Part shown: positions 34,940-46,395 of the stretch, piece by piece
Layout: each line of letters begins with the position of its first letter
Numbering within the stretch: the first letter of the stretch is position 1
The notes under the pieces: generated by a model
What the model was told of the DNA's origin: nothing
Seen by the model: the letters and a program-made list of their open reading frames with translations, nothing else
The model's database searches: none
Source of the DNA: Margaritifera margaritifera
Lineage: Eukaryota; Mollusca; Bivalvia; Unionida; Margaritiferidae
Length of the DNA stretch: 64,000 bases
NCBI GenBank assembly: GCA_029931535.1
Contig: JAQPZY010001610.1
Location: 3,068,501-3,132,500, forward strand
Direction of reading: 5' to 3'
Made by a program: the position numbers and the translations under genes

Positions 34940-35720
34940 ATGAAATCTTTGTTATGTCATGGTTCACATGAATAGAAATGAAAAGCAAAGAAAAAAACAA
35001 TGTCAGGGCGAATTTTGATGTGCGCATCTAAAATAACTTCCTTCCCAAACAAAACACAATCAAAATAATAATTGGAAGAAGAATGACCATCTTCACTCGC
35101 ATTGTTTTCTTTATCTTCGTTGTTGCTGTCATCTTTGTCACTAGCAGTTTATATAAATTTTTTATTAGAAACCTTGTCCGGCGTAAAGATGCTTTAATGG
35201 TTCCTAGATTTTAACACCACGTGTAAATCATACATATTGAATATGTCAAACGCATTTGAAGAAAGAAATATATCAAGCAGGTCAACATAATATATAGTAC
35301 AAATAAAAGATACCCATAAATGTAACAAGAGAAACGATGAGTTCTACAAACAAAACAAGAACGTCGATATTCAAGTCAATGAATAGATTTCAAAATATTA
35401 CATGTACGCACGGAATTGACTGTTCCTCATGCTCGAAATTGGCACTGTGCTCAGTTCACAAAAAAAATCTTAGTCCTATTTCATAGTGTCGAATAGCGAG
35501 CCATACACCATATTCAACACTTTTATTGTAGGCTTATACATTTCAGAAGCGGTATTCTTGAACGTTTAATGGTTGGTCCGATTACAGTGTTACATTTTCA
35601 GTCTTTTATTAAAATTTCTAACGCACCAAAAAAAATAATTTATAATTGGTTTTTTTTTCTTTTTTTTTTTCTTCTAAATATGTGAGTTATTTGGTTCTAG
35701 CAGATGAAAATCTATTTCGG
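34940..35720. repeat. Low-copy repeat module Q, copy 2
   Basis: Second copy of the 33.3-34.3 kb module, starting at the ATGTCATGGTTCACATGAATAG head. Together with module P it makes a diverged direct duplication of the 32.3-35.7 kb region. Confidence 0.7.
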
Positions 35721-36726
35721 ACTATCGATGCATAGTTCCGACCTGTCAATCAAACCGGGCACATTAATTATTTTTGACCAATCAAAAATAAGCATCGAAT
35801 TTAATGCGTATTTACGCGTTGTTATGCACCATATTTTCTCAAAGCACAAGACCACGATTGATTACTCTCTTATTACATTGCGAAGGTTTTGAAACATTCC
35901 GCAGAAAATCACTGACAATTTATCAGAAAAATGGTTCGCCGTTGTGCTTGGGGCACATGAAATGCAGATTGTCGTTATCCTGAACGGATTCAAGGGGGAT
36001 TTTTTGTAAATTTTCCCAAAACCAAAAACCAACATGGAAAAATGTCTCCGTTGGATTAAGGCATGCTTGAGACCACATAGTCAGTTAAATGCTGACAATA
36101 TCAACAAAAACAAAGTTGTTTGCTCGAAGATAAATTAAAATAATAAATACTGAACAGAAAATGTTTATTTCACTTTAAGTTAAATGTGAAAAGTAAAATG
36201 TTCTATAGATCTACGGCGAAATCATGAAATGACAATACCATACTGTACACGCGTTTGACCGATGACGCGATTTTAGTGTTTTTATCAATATTATGTTGTA
36301 CTCTGCAATATTTTTGTCTAGTTTTTATAATTAAGAGATTGAAGATAAATTGGAAGAAACCTATACTATACTGTATAGATTCATTCACATGAATGTGAAC
36401 TAATTTTATGACATGGCAGGGGCTGATGTATAACCTGTTCTGAGGATGTTGTTTTACCTATTTTGGCAAAAAAATGTTTTAAAAAAATTAATTGTACCAA
36501 AACAGATTTTGGGAAGTGATGTTAGGGGTGAATATTTCTACCCCCTCCTCAGTTATACTGTCTATATACTGCTTGACACATTTTAATTTTCATTGTGACA
36601 TATTTAAGAAGTTCAGCATGAATGTGTCACTAGGAAAATTCTCTTGTTTTTTTAACTGTGTGAAATAATTATTTGGTGATCATTTTGCTTTTGTACAATA
36701 AACAATAATGTGTATAATCATGTTAG
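35721..36726. other. Non-coding stretch
   Basis: No gene or repeat that I can support. Confidence 0.35.
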
Positions 36727-36884
36727 CACTTTGTTGGAGGAAATGGTCTAACTAAATTGAATCCAGCCCCGATACCAGCTGATGGGTTCAAACCAACACC
36801 AACTAGAGCACCCCCAAAAAGATGTTTTATGACTCCTCTCTCTCAAATAAAGAAACAACATACAAGTACTGAAGATGCAATTGT
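36727..36884 (+). pseudogene. THAP-domain C-terminal exon of a DDE transposase
   Basis: A splice-acceptor-like TTAG precedes 36727. The exon reads HFVGGNGLTKLNPAPIPADG, then FKPTPTRAPPKRCF. The opening HF-GG pattern followed by a proline-rich stretch is how C2CH THAP DNA-binding domains end, and the histidine would be the last zinc ligand. The exon ends at a GTAAGT donor (36885). The N-terminal half of THAP is not visible upstream. The role would be recognition of transposon ends. I infer that it belongs with the transposase pieces downstream. Confidence 0.55.
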
Positions 36885-37260
36885 GTAAGTTTATCATTGT
36901 TTATTGAAAACAATAATTGAATGACAACTCGTTTAAAAATATCCGAATTCACTAATATAATTATAATCATAATAAAAAAGTACATCTCTTTATGCAATTA
37001 TTTCTTAAAAGTATAAATATTACTAGTTGAAAAGTTATCATAAATCAGATGCGAACATTTAAGCACATTATTTCAAGTCATTGTGACTTGAATCAAATTA
37101 GTACATTTTGCACAAATTATAATAAATTACAAAAACTACTGCATCAGTCTGTATCATATCACTTCATGTCCAAAGGGTTTCGGTTATTTAATAGCAGCAA
37201 TATTTGCATTAACTTCTGAACATTTTCCAATAAAATAATTAAATAATTCCTATCTTTCAG

Positions 37261-37326
37261 GGAAGACAAGTCCCTGTTGAGAGTTGCGAAATGATACAAC
37301 TACAAGTTGTCAGACTGAATAATCAT
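37261..37326 (+). pseudogene. Possible small exon of the THAP/DDE transposase
   Basis: Flanked by a pyrimidine-rich TATCTTTCAG acceptor and a GTAAGTTT donor. The open frame reads GRQVPVESCEMIQLQVVRLN. Its phase does not fit the preceding exon by one base, so either an indel has occurred or the pairing is wrong. Confidence 0.35.
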
Positions 37327-37334
37327 GTAAGTTT

Positions 37335-37890
37335 AATTTATTAACTTCAGAATTGTTCCGAATTATTCACATTTTGTCTGTTTGAAAATGGCACAGCATC
37401 TTCCTTATGAAACTTAGTGAGTTTCTGTAACGTCATAGTCATGAATGGAATGTCAGGTGTGATTCTTTGTACAAATAGATCTGATTCATTTGGTGAGTAT
37501 ACAGCAAAATCACAAAATCACAACCAGTAATCATCAGCTGTCATTGAACTTGAATGTCGTAGGCATGATCGTATTTCAATGAAATTTTATTGTCATTTGA
37601 TTTTTCCAGGCAGAAATCTTTTTTTTATCACAAGCTATTTCAATTCTTGGGTCTCGAGCACCGTATGACCATGTTATCTTAATGATCCCACTTTGTCCAT
37701 TATCACAAACTTTGCCATCAGGTGTGCCACCTAAAAGGGCAAATTGTTTGCACACAACAAAACCACACTCATGTAAATGTCTGTTTTGAAATTTCCTGAG
37801 ATATTTTGTTTTCCCTTCCTCTCGTTTCTGCGACCGTAACTAATTGCTGGCGCTGAAATGTTTTTGTTATTATAAAGTCTAGACAAGAAC
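37335..37890 (-). pseudogene. YqaJ-type (lambda exonuclease-like) nuclease remnant
   Basis: Read on the minus strand: ECGFVVCKQFALLGGTPDGK (the GxSPDG segment, here GTPDG), then CDNGQSGIIKITWSYGARDP where a glycine-x-x-EiK motif is expected. The last part reads FAVYSPNESDLFVQRITPDI and TLQKLTKFHKEDAVPF, matching the cdFvvys...v-ri--D...kL--F end of YqaJ domains. YqaJ nucleases accompany THAP/DDE transposases in ISL2EU/IS4EU elements of the PIF-Harbinger group. The expected catalytic E-x-K is I-x-I here and stops interrupt the frame, so it is dead. Confidence 0.65.
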
Positions 37891-38009
37891 TTTTCATTTG
37901 GTTCAGACTTTCTTTAAATGACTTCTGCAAAGTTTGAGGCAGTTAATCTCTTTTCTCTCTGTACATACCATTGAGCTCACTCAGCTTGCTTTGTGTTGAA
38001 ATTTCAAGC

Positions 38010-38270
38010 TTAGCTGGGTCAGGTACATAATAGTTGTCATTATGGTACATAATAGCTGGGTCAGGTACATAATAGTTGTCATTATGGTACATAATAGCTG
38101 GGTCAGGTACATAATAGTTGTCATTATGGTACATAATAGCTCTGTCAGGTACATAATAGTTGTCATTATGGTACATAATAGCTCTGTCAGGTACATAATA
38201 GTTGTCATTATGGTACATAATAGCTGGGTCAGGTACATAATAGTTGGGTCAGGTACATAACAGCTGTCAT
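38010..38270. repeat. 42-bp minisatellite, about 6 copies, next to the YqaJ remnant
   Basis: The unit is TCAGGTACATAATAGTTGTC, ATTATGGTACATAATAGCTG, GG. On the minus strand it encodes DPAIMYHNDNYYVP and runs in frame into AKLEISTQSKLSELNGMYRE, and a coding-like stretch (QLDTEYQELND) precedes it. It may have expanded inside the upstream part of the YqaJ gene; a shortened unit at the 5' side breaks the frame. Confidence 0.9.
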
Positions 38271-38418
38271 TAAGTTCTTGATATTCAGTATCCAACTGAA
38301 GTGGTGGTAACTTGTTGACTGATACATCACTACAACCTGTTGTTTTTGCTTGATGTACCTCTTGTAGGTTTTTTGTCTGAAATAAATTAAAATAAATTAT
38401 TTGTATTTATATTTTCAG

Positions 38419-39010
38419 GTATATGTGCTTTGGATGTTTTCACATTGACTGTAAAGCTAGAAAGCCACAAATACAAAAATGAAAGAAATGGAAATAAATC
38501 TTGTAAAGAAAGGCCCTGACATTATAAATCTGAAAAGTGAAATTTTAGAAAAAGATAAGGAGATAAAATCACTTCGAAATGAGGTAGAAAATCAGCAACC
38601 TTTTAGTGTTTAAACTATCCAAAAAAAAAAAGATAGAAGAGGTTGAAAAACTTATTTCAATATTATACAGGTGACATTTTTGGTTCCAGACAACACAGAA
38701 TTACCTATTAAATATTAAAGTGGCAGTAGAGAACTCAATAATTTGTGCAATGAAAATGGACTGTTTTTATTACCCTGTCGCTTACGTCACAACGTTGGAC
38801 TAAAAAATTGTGCAGTGAACTTTGGCCTTTCATTACAGTCCACAGATGTTGTTTTCAATACATGGTTAGAACTTTTTTTACTTCAAGTTTGGACAAATGT
38901 CATTATGGCCGCATAGAAATACTATTATTTCTCATATGCCGAAAGATTTTAAGCAAGATTTTCCAATAACTTTAGTGGTAATTGTATGCTTATGTTTGAT
39001 TCGTATATCT
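38419..39010 (+). pseudogene. DDE transposase (DDE_Tnp_4 type) coiled coil, HTH and start of catalytic domain
   Basis: After a TTTTCAG acceptor the strand reads a coiled coil (INLKSEILEKDKEIKSLRNE), then FSVFKLSKKKK and YYTGDIFG, the yYTG landmark of this transposase family. After a gap comes LNNLCNENGLFLLPCRLRHN, VGLKNCAVNFGLSLQSTDVV and FNTWLELFL, the helix-turn-helix that precedes the DDE domain. WPHRNTIISHMPKDFKQDFP follows at 38905. The first catalytic Asp strand (normally iiDCTE) reads VVIVCLC, so Asp is lost. Recognition is strong at HTH to MPKDFK. At least three frameshifts are present. Confidence 0.75.
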
Positions 39011-40609
39011 TATTTCAGTCAAAATATTTCAAGCAATAAAGAAAATGTTGTGTGTATAAGTGTTATTTATTTTTGTATTTTTATTACCTTGAATTGTTTT
39101 TGTTTTGTTTTTAAATTTAATTGCCATCCTGTATCATACTTCATTAGTGTTGATTGTTTTTTACATTTTGAAATTGAGCATTAACTTGTAATTGGTGTCA
39201 AGTTGACAAAAAACTTTATTTTTTTTCTATTCTCTGATGGTCTTTCAACAACTACATGGTTGATTGGCGCAGGTTGTAATTTAGCTCCCCCTAGGCACAT
39301 GTCATTGCTGTGGAACACTTGTACAACTCTGCTGGTCAGGTACCTTCTTAAAATTAAGAAGTTTGAAAACTCTTAGTGACTTTATTAAAAAAATAAAGTG
39401 TGAACAGTGTCTGAAAAACACAACATGAAAAAGCCTTTTAAAATTGTTTTTTCTTGGAGAAATTTATTAGAATAATGTGGGTTGTGGCGTTTTGAAACCA
39501 TTTCCACCCCATACATTAAGTTTTGGAATTGCCCTAATTATATTCAATATATATACTTGAAAAATTGGATTTTGACATCATTTATGTTCAAATTTGTAAT
39601 TCATTTTTTTAAATAAAATTTTTATTATGGAATTTTTTAATATTTTAACTTTATGAAGGGGTGAAATTGTAATAAAATATTTTATTTGTCTTTATTAGAC
39701 CTGAGACTATAATTAATAGCAAGCTATGTCCTGCCATTTTATTGTATTTTTGTCATGCTGACTTCAAATAAAACTTATCACTCACAAATTACTGATTTTA
39801 TAACACCTGAAAATGTATTATGACATCAATGAACTAAGATAAAACGCGTCACACTATTCGTCTTCAATAAAGTAAGATAAAACGCGTCACACTAATTAGC
39901 GAACAAAAGTAAAAGCGGATGCGAATACACCTCCTGTCAACGTGCCTGTAGTTGTTTATTTATTATTTCTTTCTGATTATGATAAATGATCGTTTTACAA
40001 GGATCTGAAATAATTTAAATTTATTGGTTTATCAATTATACCCTTATAAACAGCTTTTATCCGTCCAACTTAGGATACATGTTAACGCGGCGTAAAGAAC
40101 GTAAAACACTCAATTCAATCACCCATGAAACTTTGTATAATTATTTATTTTAACTCTAATGCTTTTCCTAAACATAATTAAATTATTAATTGATAATAAA
40201 TAATTTTTTTATCGTTGATTAGAAAAAGTACTTGGTTTTTTATTCTTACATGACAATTATACACGTACAATATACATTTAACGGGTGCGAATACATAACA
40301 AAAGCTTTATTTTAATTTTGAAACAAATTATTGAAGTCATACTAGAAATTCAGATTTAATTAATGAACCTACTCAACTGTGCAAGAACAGAAATATTTTT
40401 TGGTTATTCTGTCCTCTTCTAGCGAAATGTCTACTTGTTTGTCAGGACGTTCGTTACTCTTCATAGACCTCCAGCAAAGTGCTTGCAACTTTCACCTGAT
40501 TTTCGTCATCGAAAATTCAAATTTCATGAATATATCCTTGTGTGTAATAGTTCAAGCCATTCTTTAACACACGATCTGAAAGATTCTTCCAATCAAATAG
40601 GAAAGTTTC
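39011..40609. other. Non-coding stretch with a 50-bp direct duplication
   Basis: AT-rich DNA. At 39836-39893 the block TAAGATAAAACGCGTCACAC occurs twice in tandem. I did not find the rest of the transposase catalytic domain. Short open frames near 40380-40617 overlap each other and show no feature. Confidence 0.4.
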
Positions 40610-41010
40610 AGAAATAATCTCTGGATACAATTCCCATAGACAATCTGATTGTCTTCAAAATAAAAGTAGTTTGGGGATATTCAAACTTTTAGTAAACCTT
40701 AAATATACAAAATTCTTCCTCATTGTATATCAAACACAATGTACTTGAATTGAAGAAAGATGATGCACATGACAAATCAGCATGGGCAGAGGTCGTACTA
40801 AGTTCGTTCCCATTTAAATGCAGTATTGGTAGTTGGTGCGCATGCTCTTTACTGCTCTGTTGATAGTCTCCTTTGAATTGACTGTTTGAATGATGATAGC
40901 TTTCTTTCACGAAGTGGAGAATGATGATCGTAGTCTTTAGAATCGCCATGATGAACTCAACACTTACTTTTTCTTACTGTTGTTCGTCGGTTTATTCAAA
41001 GGTGAACATC
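40610..41010 (-). repeat. Low-copy repeat module P, copy 3
   Basis: Third relative of 32280-32620 and 34530-34880. It retains the longest minus-strand frame of the set (40689-40949, 86 codons, starting MAILKTTIIILHFVKES). No domain is recognised in it. Confidence 0.55.
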
Positions 41011-41721
41011 AGTGTATATACAACCTACAGTGTACGAGCTCTATGAACTGTAAATATAAATATTTTTCATGATAAGGTGTCATTCATCGAACGATGGAGG
41101 CGATAAAACATGCTTCTTCACACAGTACTTTAACCACGGTGAATCGGCAATTTATGTTTAATTTCGGCACACCGAACGTGTATAACATAAAAAAGCAGAA
41201 ATAACAATCTTTTACTTCGATCTGTTATTGCTATTTATGGGCATCCGGATCTTCCTGTTTGTAGCACTGAATTGTTCCAATGTACAAATAAATGAGGTAT
41301 ATAAAAAGGTATATGCAGTTAAAGAGAAATGCTATGCTTAAACTGTAACTTTGTGATCAAACTATACTTGATTACTTTTAAAACTTGATATGTTATGTTT
41401 CACTTATACAGTGTCAGTTAACTGAAATAAGTGATTTTTCACTAAAGTGACTATACATATTAATCTTCATTTAGTGAATAATTATTGTTGTATCGATCAC
41501 TTTTGTAAAAAAATGACTGAATGAATGTCTCATGCCGTTTTGTGGCCTTCTAAAAGTTATTGACTACCTCATCATAAATTTATCATGCTTTGCTAGAAAT
41601 TATTGGTTGTAAAAAACGATTCTCATTTAGTACAGGAGAAAAAATAAAAGACTGAGACAAACTTGTATAACTTTTTTTCAATTGCAAATAACACTTGGTT
41701 GTTAATGAAAACTGTTTATTT

Positions 41722-41723
<2 letters not shown>
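41011..41723. other. Non-coding stretch
   Basis: Nothing supported. Confidence 0.35.

Positions 41724-41779
<56 letters not shown>
41724..41779. repeat. (GA)n microsatellite
   Basis: About 28 AG dinucleotides. A shorter CT/TTTCTC-rich tract follows at 41998-42045. Confidence 0.97.
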
Positions 41780-41782
<3 letters not shown>

Positions 41783-42172
41783 ATTAATTTAATTATCACT
41801 ATATGCAACATCAGGTGTTTTGTTTAATTCCGCCACATCTGGTGTTTATTGCTGTGTTTTTGTTTGTACACATTGCAATTTATAAAAGTGAAAATACATC
41901 GAGAGTGCTGATATGATCTAAATAGAATTAGTTTATTTATTAAACTGGCAAGGATAAAAATTACTTTGATGTAATTCAGACAGTCAGTGCAGCTTACTAC
42001 TACTACTACAACTCTCTCTCTTTCTTTCTCTCTCTTTCTCTCTAAAGCGATTCGTCACAAAATCGCTTAGAACTACCATCGGGTTGTTGCACGGACTTGT
42101 TTCATTTTAAATTAATCAGCAAATTATAGATTGCGATGTTGAAACGGTGTGTTTATAATAATAATAAATATA

Positions 42173-42252
42173 CCCCCCCCCCCAAAAAAAAAAAAAAAAT
42201 AGCAACAAACAAACAAAACAACAACAAACAACAACAAAAAAAAAAAAAAAGA
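42173..42252. repeat. Poly-C/poly-A low-complexity tract
   Basis: About 10 C, then A-rich sequence with AAC and CAA triplets. Confidence 0.9.
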
Positions 42253-42327
42253 ACGACCAGGAGCAAATGGTAAGGACAAAATAAATGTCCAGACTTGAAA
42301 GTATGTAACACTTTAGTCTTCCCATTT

Positions 42328-42652
42328 ACAACTGATTGTCCTTAAAGTAAACTGAGATTAGGAGACATTATTACCGGTTGAGATAAGGCAAAATGAAGAG
42401 CGGCACCAAAGACGTCACGTTAAGAACGGTAACTCTACAACTGATTGTCCTTAAATTAAACTGCGATTAGGAGACATTACCGTTTGAGATAATAGTAAAT
42501 AAAGAGTTGCACCAAAGACATCACGTTAAGAACGGCAAGTCTACAACTGATTGCCCTTAAATTAAGCTGAGATTAGAAGACATTATTACCGTTTGAGATA
42601 AGAGTAAATGAAGAGTGGCACCAAAGACGTCACGTTAAGAACGGTAACTCTA
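42328..42652. repeat. About 111-bp tandem repeat, 3 copies
   Basis: Each copy begins ACAACTGATTG(T/C)CCTTAAA and ends AAGACGTCACGTTAAGAACG. The copies are about 85-90 percent alike by eye. Each contains GACGTCACG (GACATCACG in the middle copy), a CRE-like palindrome. Confidence 0.88.
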
Positions 42653-42759
42653 CTAGTCTTTACTCAAACTCAGATGCATTTTACTCGCAGCTTAGGCGTT
42701 TGATTTTTCAGATTACAAGTAAAATACTATTTTACGTTTACTAAACCAAATGACCAAGT

Positions 42760-44010
42760 GGATGTGTTTAATAAGATACTATTGAAGATATTTTGTAGCA
42801 AGCTTTACTTACTAAAGTTGGACCAAACTTGACATTTAATGTTTCAGTCAAAGTTTTTAATTTGCATATATTTTCTAAACCCCTTGACAGATTCTCATCA
42901 TGCTTAGAATTAATCAATATAAAGCTAAGAAAATTGATTATACGCCATGCTTGCTTGAGCCTTGAACTTGGAGTCAAAGTCTCGGTCATAGAAAATTAGC
43001 GTTAAGGTTTCTTGCTAAAGTTATTTCATTGATCTATATTTCATTTGCCTATATTTCATTGACCTATATTTCATTGACTTATATTTCATTTGCCTATATT
43101 TTATTGACATATATTTCATTTCCTATACTTTATTTGCCTATATTTCATTTGCCTACATTTAATTGACCTATATTTCATTTGCCTATATTTTATTGACCTA
43201 TATTTCATTTGTCTATATTTCATTGACCTATGTTTCATTTGCCTATATTTCATTGATCTATATTTCATTTGCCTGTATATCATTGCCTATATTTCATTGC
43301 CTATATTTCATTGACCTCTTAATATAATTTTTTTTCATACTTGAGATGAATGATTATGAACCTAAGGCAATTCATTGTTGGACGCACGGGCTTGCCCACA
43401 CGACCTTGGGGTCCAAGTCACACTAAGGCAATTCATTGTTGGACGCACGGGCTTGCCCACACGACCTTTGGGGTCGAAATCACAGTCATAGAAACTTTGC
43501 GTTAAGGTTAGGGTTGAAGTCTTTTAATTTGCTTATATTTTCTAAAGCCCTTGATTGATTGTCTTTGATTGATTGTCTTCACACACGAGATGAATCATTA
43601 TGAAGCTAAGACAATTCATTCTGCGATACGCTTGCTCGCCCCTTTGACCTAGGGTCAAAGTCACAGTAACAGAAAATCGCGTCTAGGTTTTAGTCGAAGT
43701 TTTTTTTTCATTTGCTTATATTTCCTAAACCTCTTGTTAGATTTTCTTCAGGTCTTGGATGATTCATTTTGAAGCTAAGAAAATTCATGCTGTGACACGC
43801 GCGCTTGCCCATTTGGCTTTGGGATGAATGTCGCTGTAAAAAAAAAATTCGTTAGGGTTTTTGGTTAAAGATTTGTTATTTGATTATGTTTCCTAAACCT
43901 CTCAATGAAATGTTTCATACTGGAGACGAATCGTTGTGAATTGAGACAATTCATTCGGTGACACACCCGCTTGGGGTCAAGGTTACACATCAATGCTTTA
44001 ATTGTGAGTT
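42760..44010. repeat. About 170-bp satellite-like repeat, 5 diverged units
   Basis: Recurring landmarks are TTTGCTTATATTTCCTAAAC at about 42857, 43028 (expanded), 43535, 43710 and 43877. They are followed by CATACTTGAGATGAAT-like, GAAGCTAAGACAATTCAT-like and CTTGCCCA...GACCTTGGGGTCAA-like blocks. The spacing is about 168-175 bp. A block of about 65 bp with GGACGCACGGGCTTGCCCA is duplicated at 43370-43480. The unit length and the GGTCAAGGTCAC motif recall bivalve satellites and MITE cores of about 160 bp; that link is untested. Confidence 0.75.
43028..43318. repeat. 15/16-bp minisatellite nested in the 170-bp unit
   Basis: About 19 copies of CTATATTTCATT with either GAC or TGC between them. 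Its sequence is an expansion of the unit's own CATTTGCTTATATTTC segment, sitting at the same place in the second 170-bp unit. Confidence 0.92.
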
Positions 44011-45184
44011 CAACATACCGGGCCTGGCCAATTTGCTTACTATATGTTATCATATAATCTAAAAATTGACCAAAGTTTTAGGAAAAGAATTAGATAATTC
44101 CAGTGATTGGCTTATAATATTATCCCTAGTAGAAAATTACATGACAAAAATAACATAAGGCCATCCTGCAATTTTTGCACTTTCTGGCTGATAAAGTTAC
44201 ATTCCCCTTTTGTAATGGTCTTTAAGGCTGCTTAAGAATTCAGCCCCAGCACACCTTTTTCTCAACAATATTCCTCCGCCAGTTAAGTTTCAATGTTGAA
44301 ATAAGTCATTTGTGTAAGCTCAAGAGTGACATTTTTCAAATGCATGGTCACTGATAATTACAAATGTAGTAAAAGCCCTATATTAGACAACTGGTTTGAG
44401 AGAATTTATTTTTTAGACTCCCATTTTTTTTCCGCCAACCCGGAAACCATATTTCTTATAGTTGAATGATACCTATATCATTTGCATGTTTGTCACTAGC
44501 TTTCCTATGATAAATCATTCTTTTCTCAACAATGTTATTTCTCGATCAGTGCGTGCCTTCTTCTATTCAACTTTTATACCTAAAATCCAGTTTAGGAAGA
44601 ATTCTGCATAATTTTTAGAACTGCTTTCAATGTCTTATGTGACACGTGCTCATTTTTGCTGAGTATATCAACGATGACTTAATTAGATATTTATTAAAAG
44701 AATTCAACTTATGTCATCTGACCTCAGCATCACATAACAACTTTTCCCGCCGTCTTTTAACATTGGAACCAATACATACAAAAAACAGCATAAGCGTTTT
44801 GTTCCGAGTTTGCGGAAATAACGAGTCTGATGTGGCGTAAGGATACGTCGAGGCCGTTAGGCCGAGATGTATTCATTCGCCGTATCAAACGAGTTCTTTC
44901 CTCCAACTCGACACAAAACAAGAATGCGGTTTTGTATTTATTGCATACTCCCTCCTTTACGGTTTCGAAATATTTTTAGCTTTACAGTGTGAGTGAAATT
45001 CAAAACGAATTGGTATTTATTTAAGTTTGATTCGGTGCGTCTAAGAATATCGACGCGCGGACGTCAGTGAAAACACCCAACTAGTTCCAATCAGGGTGTG
45101 TGATACTGAGATACGGATTGAAAATCTGTATCGAAGGCCAGATCAACCAAGTAACTTTAAATGGGTATGTAGTAAAAGTCTATG
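44011..45184. other. Non-coding stretch
   Basis: A 1.2-kb AT-rich region. No gene, RNA or repeat that I can support. Confidence 0.35.
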
Positions 45185-45481
45185 TATTACATGAGCATGA
45201 GATGTCCTTTTTATTACATGAGTATGACATGTCCTTTTTATTACATGAGCATGACATGTCCTTTTTATTACATGAGCATGACATGTCCTTTTTATTACAT
45301 GAGCATGACATGTCCTTTTTATTACATGAACATGACATGTCCTTTTTATTACATGAGCATGACATGTCCTTTTTATTACATGAGCACGACATGCCCTTTT
45401 TATTACATGAGCATGACATGCCCTTTTTATTACATGAGCATGACATGTCCTTTTTATTACATGAGCATGACATGTCCTTTT
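45185..45481. repeat. 27-bp minisatellite, 11 copies
   Basis: The unit is TTACATGAGCATGACATGTC followed by CTTTTTA. The 27-bp period keeps frames open on both strands (LLHEHDMSF on plus, CSCNKKDMS on minus). No flanking coding sequence supports a protein. Confidence 0.95.
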
Positions 45482-45689
45482 CGTGACAGAATCGAAGAAC
45501 AGAACGGTACTTTATGAATAGATTCCTTTAGGAAATGCTTATAGAGTTTCAAGATAATTTCACTTTTTTCTTTTTGAAGAGTATTTTGCTGGCATTGTGA
45601 GTGCAACTCTATCATCTGAGGCAGAAATACCTATACAATGAATATGTTGCAGAAGTAAGTTTAAGTATGGAATTGTGTAAAATAAAGTT

Positions 45690-45955
45690 GCATGAACATT
45701 GTAATAGACAGACCATTGTAATAGACAGAACATTTAAACGATGAACATTGTAATAGACAGACCATTTAGTCGATGAACATTGTAATAGACAGAACATTGT
45801 AATAGACAGAACATTGTAATAGACAGACCATTTAGTCGATGAACATTGTAATAGACAGACCATTTAGTCGATGAACATTGTAATAGACAGAACATTGTAA
45901 TAGACAGAACATTGTAATAGACAGACCATTGTAATAGACAGAACATTTAAACGAT
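45690..45955. repeat. Composite minisatellite (17-bp core, 34-bp form)
   Basis: The core is ACATTGTAATAGACAGA. Some copies are directly adjacent and others are separated by CCATTTAGTCGATGA or CATTTAAACGATGA. Two unit types are interleaved. Confidence 0.92.
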
Positions 45956-46139
45956 ACTTTTAAACTAGCTTTAACAACCCTAGATACTATCTTTTATTTT
46001 TAAAATGGTGACGATCTTGCCCTAAAAATCAACATGACATATCCTGCATATTTCAATCTTGCAGTTCAGCGTGGAGCTCATGCACTGGAATTTCTCCTCG
46101 CCGAATTTAGAATCCGATTGTCCTTACAAGAGCCAGTCA

Positions 46140-46325
46140 GCAATCAGGTAACTCAGGTGGTAGAGTGTAGCACTCATAATCTAAGGGACGTTCTTTCGAT
46201 ACCCGCACAGGCCAACCCGGGTCGACTGCCTCTCTGTTTCCTGGGGAAAAGGCACTAGCTCCCATTTCTTCGCCATGATATAGCCAATACTGTACTCAAA
46301 GTGCCGTTAAAAGCAAATCAGCCAA
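46140..46325 (+). mobile_element. tRNA-derived SINE
   Basis: TAACTCAGGTGGTAGAGT at 46149-46166 fits the A box of a tRNA gene (TGGCTCAGTGGTAGAG type), and TTTCGATACCC at 46194-46204 fits the B box (GGTTCGAATCCC). The spacing is right for an RNA polymerase III promoter. The tRNA-like head is followed by a non-tRNA body with TTTCCTGGGGAAAAGGCACT and a tail of GTGCCGTTAAAAGCAAATCA type, which many invertebrate SINEs share. There is no intact cloverleaf, so it is not a functional tRNA. Confidence 0.75.
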
Positions 46326-46395
46326 ACAGCAGCTAGTCATAACTGACTTTGCAAGGTTATTATGTTACTCCCACCAAAACTCAGCAATATGGGCA

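Noticed and set aside
45100..45517. 128-residue LLHEHDMSF-repeat ORF and its antisense Cys-rich ORF
   Set aside because: By-product of a 27-bp period; no non-repeat coding sequence of any length.
46140..46215. Functional tRNA gene
   Set aside because: A and B boxes are present, but no cloverleaf pairing is convincing and the sequence continues into a SINE body.
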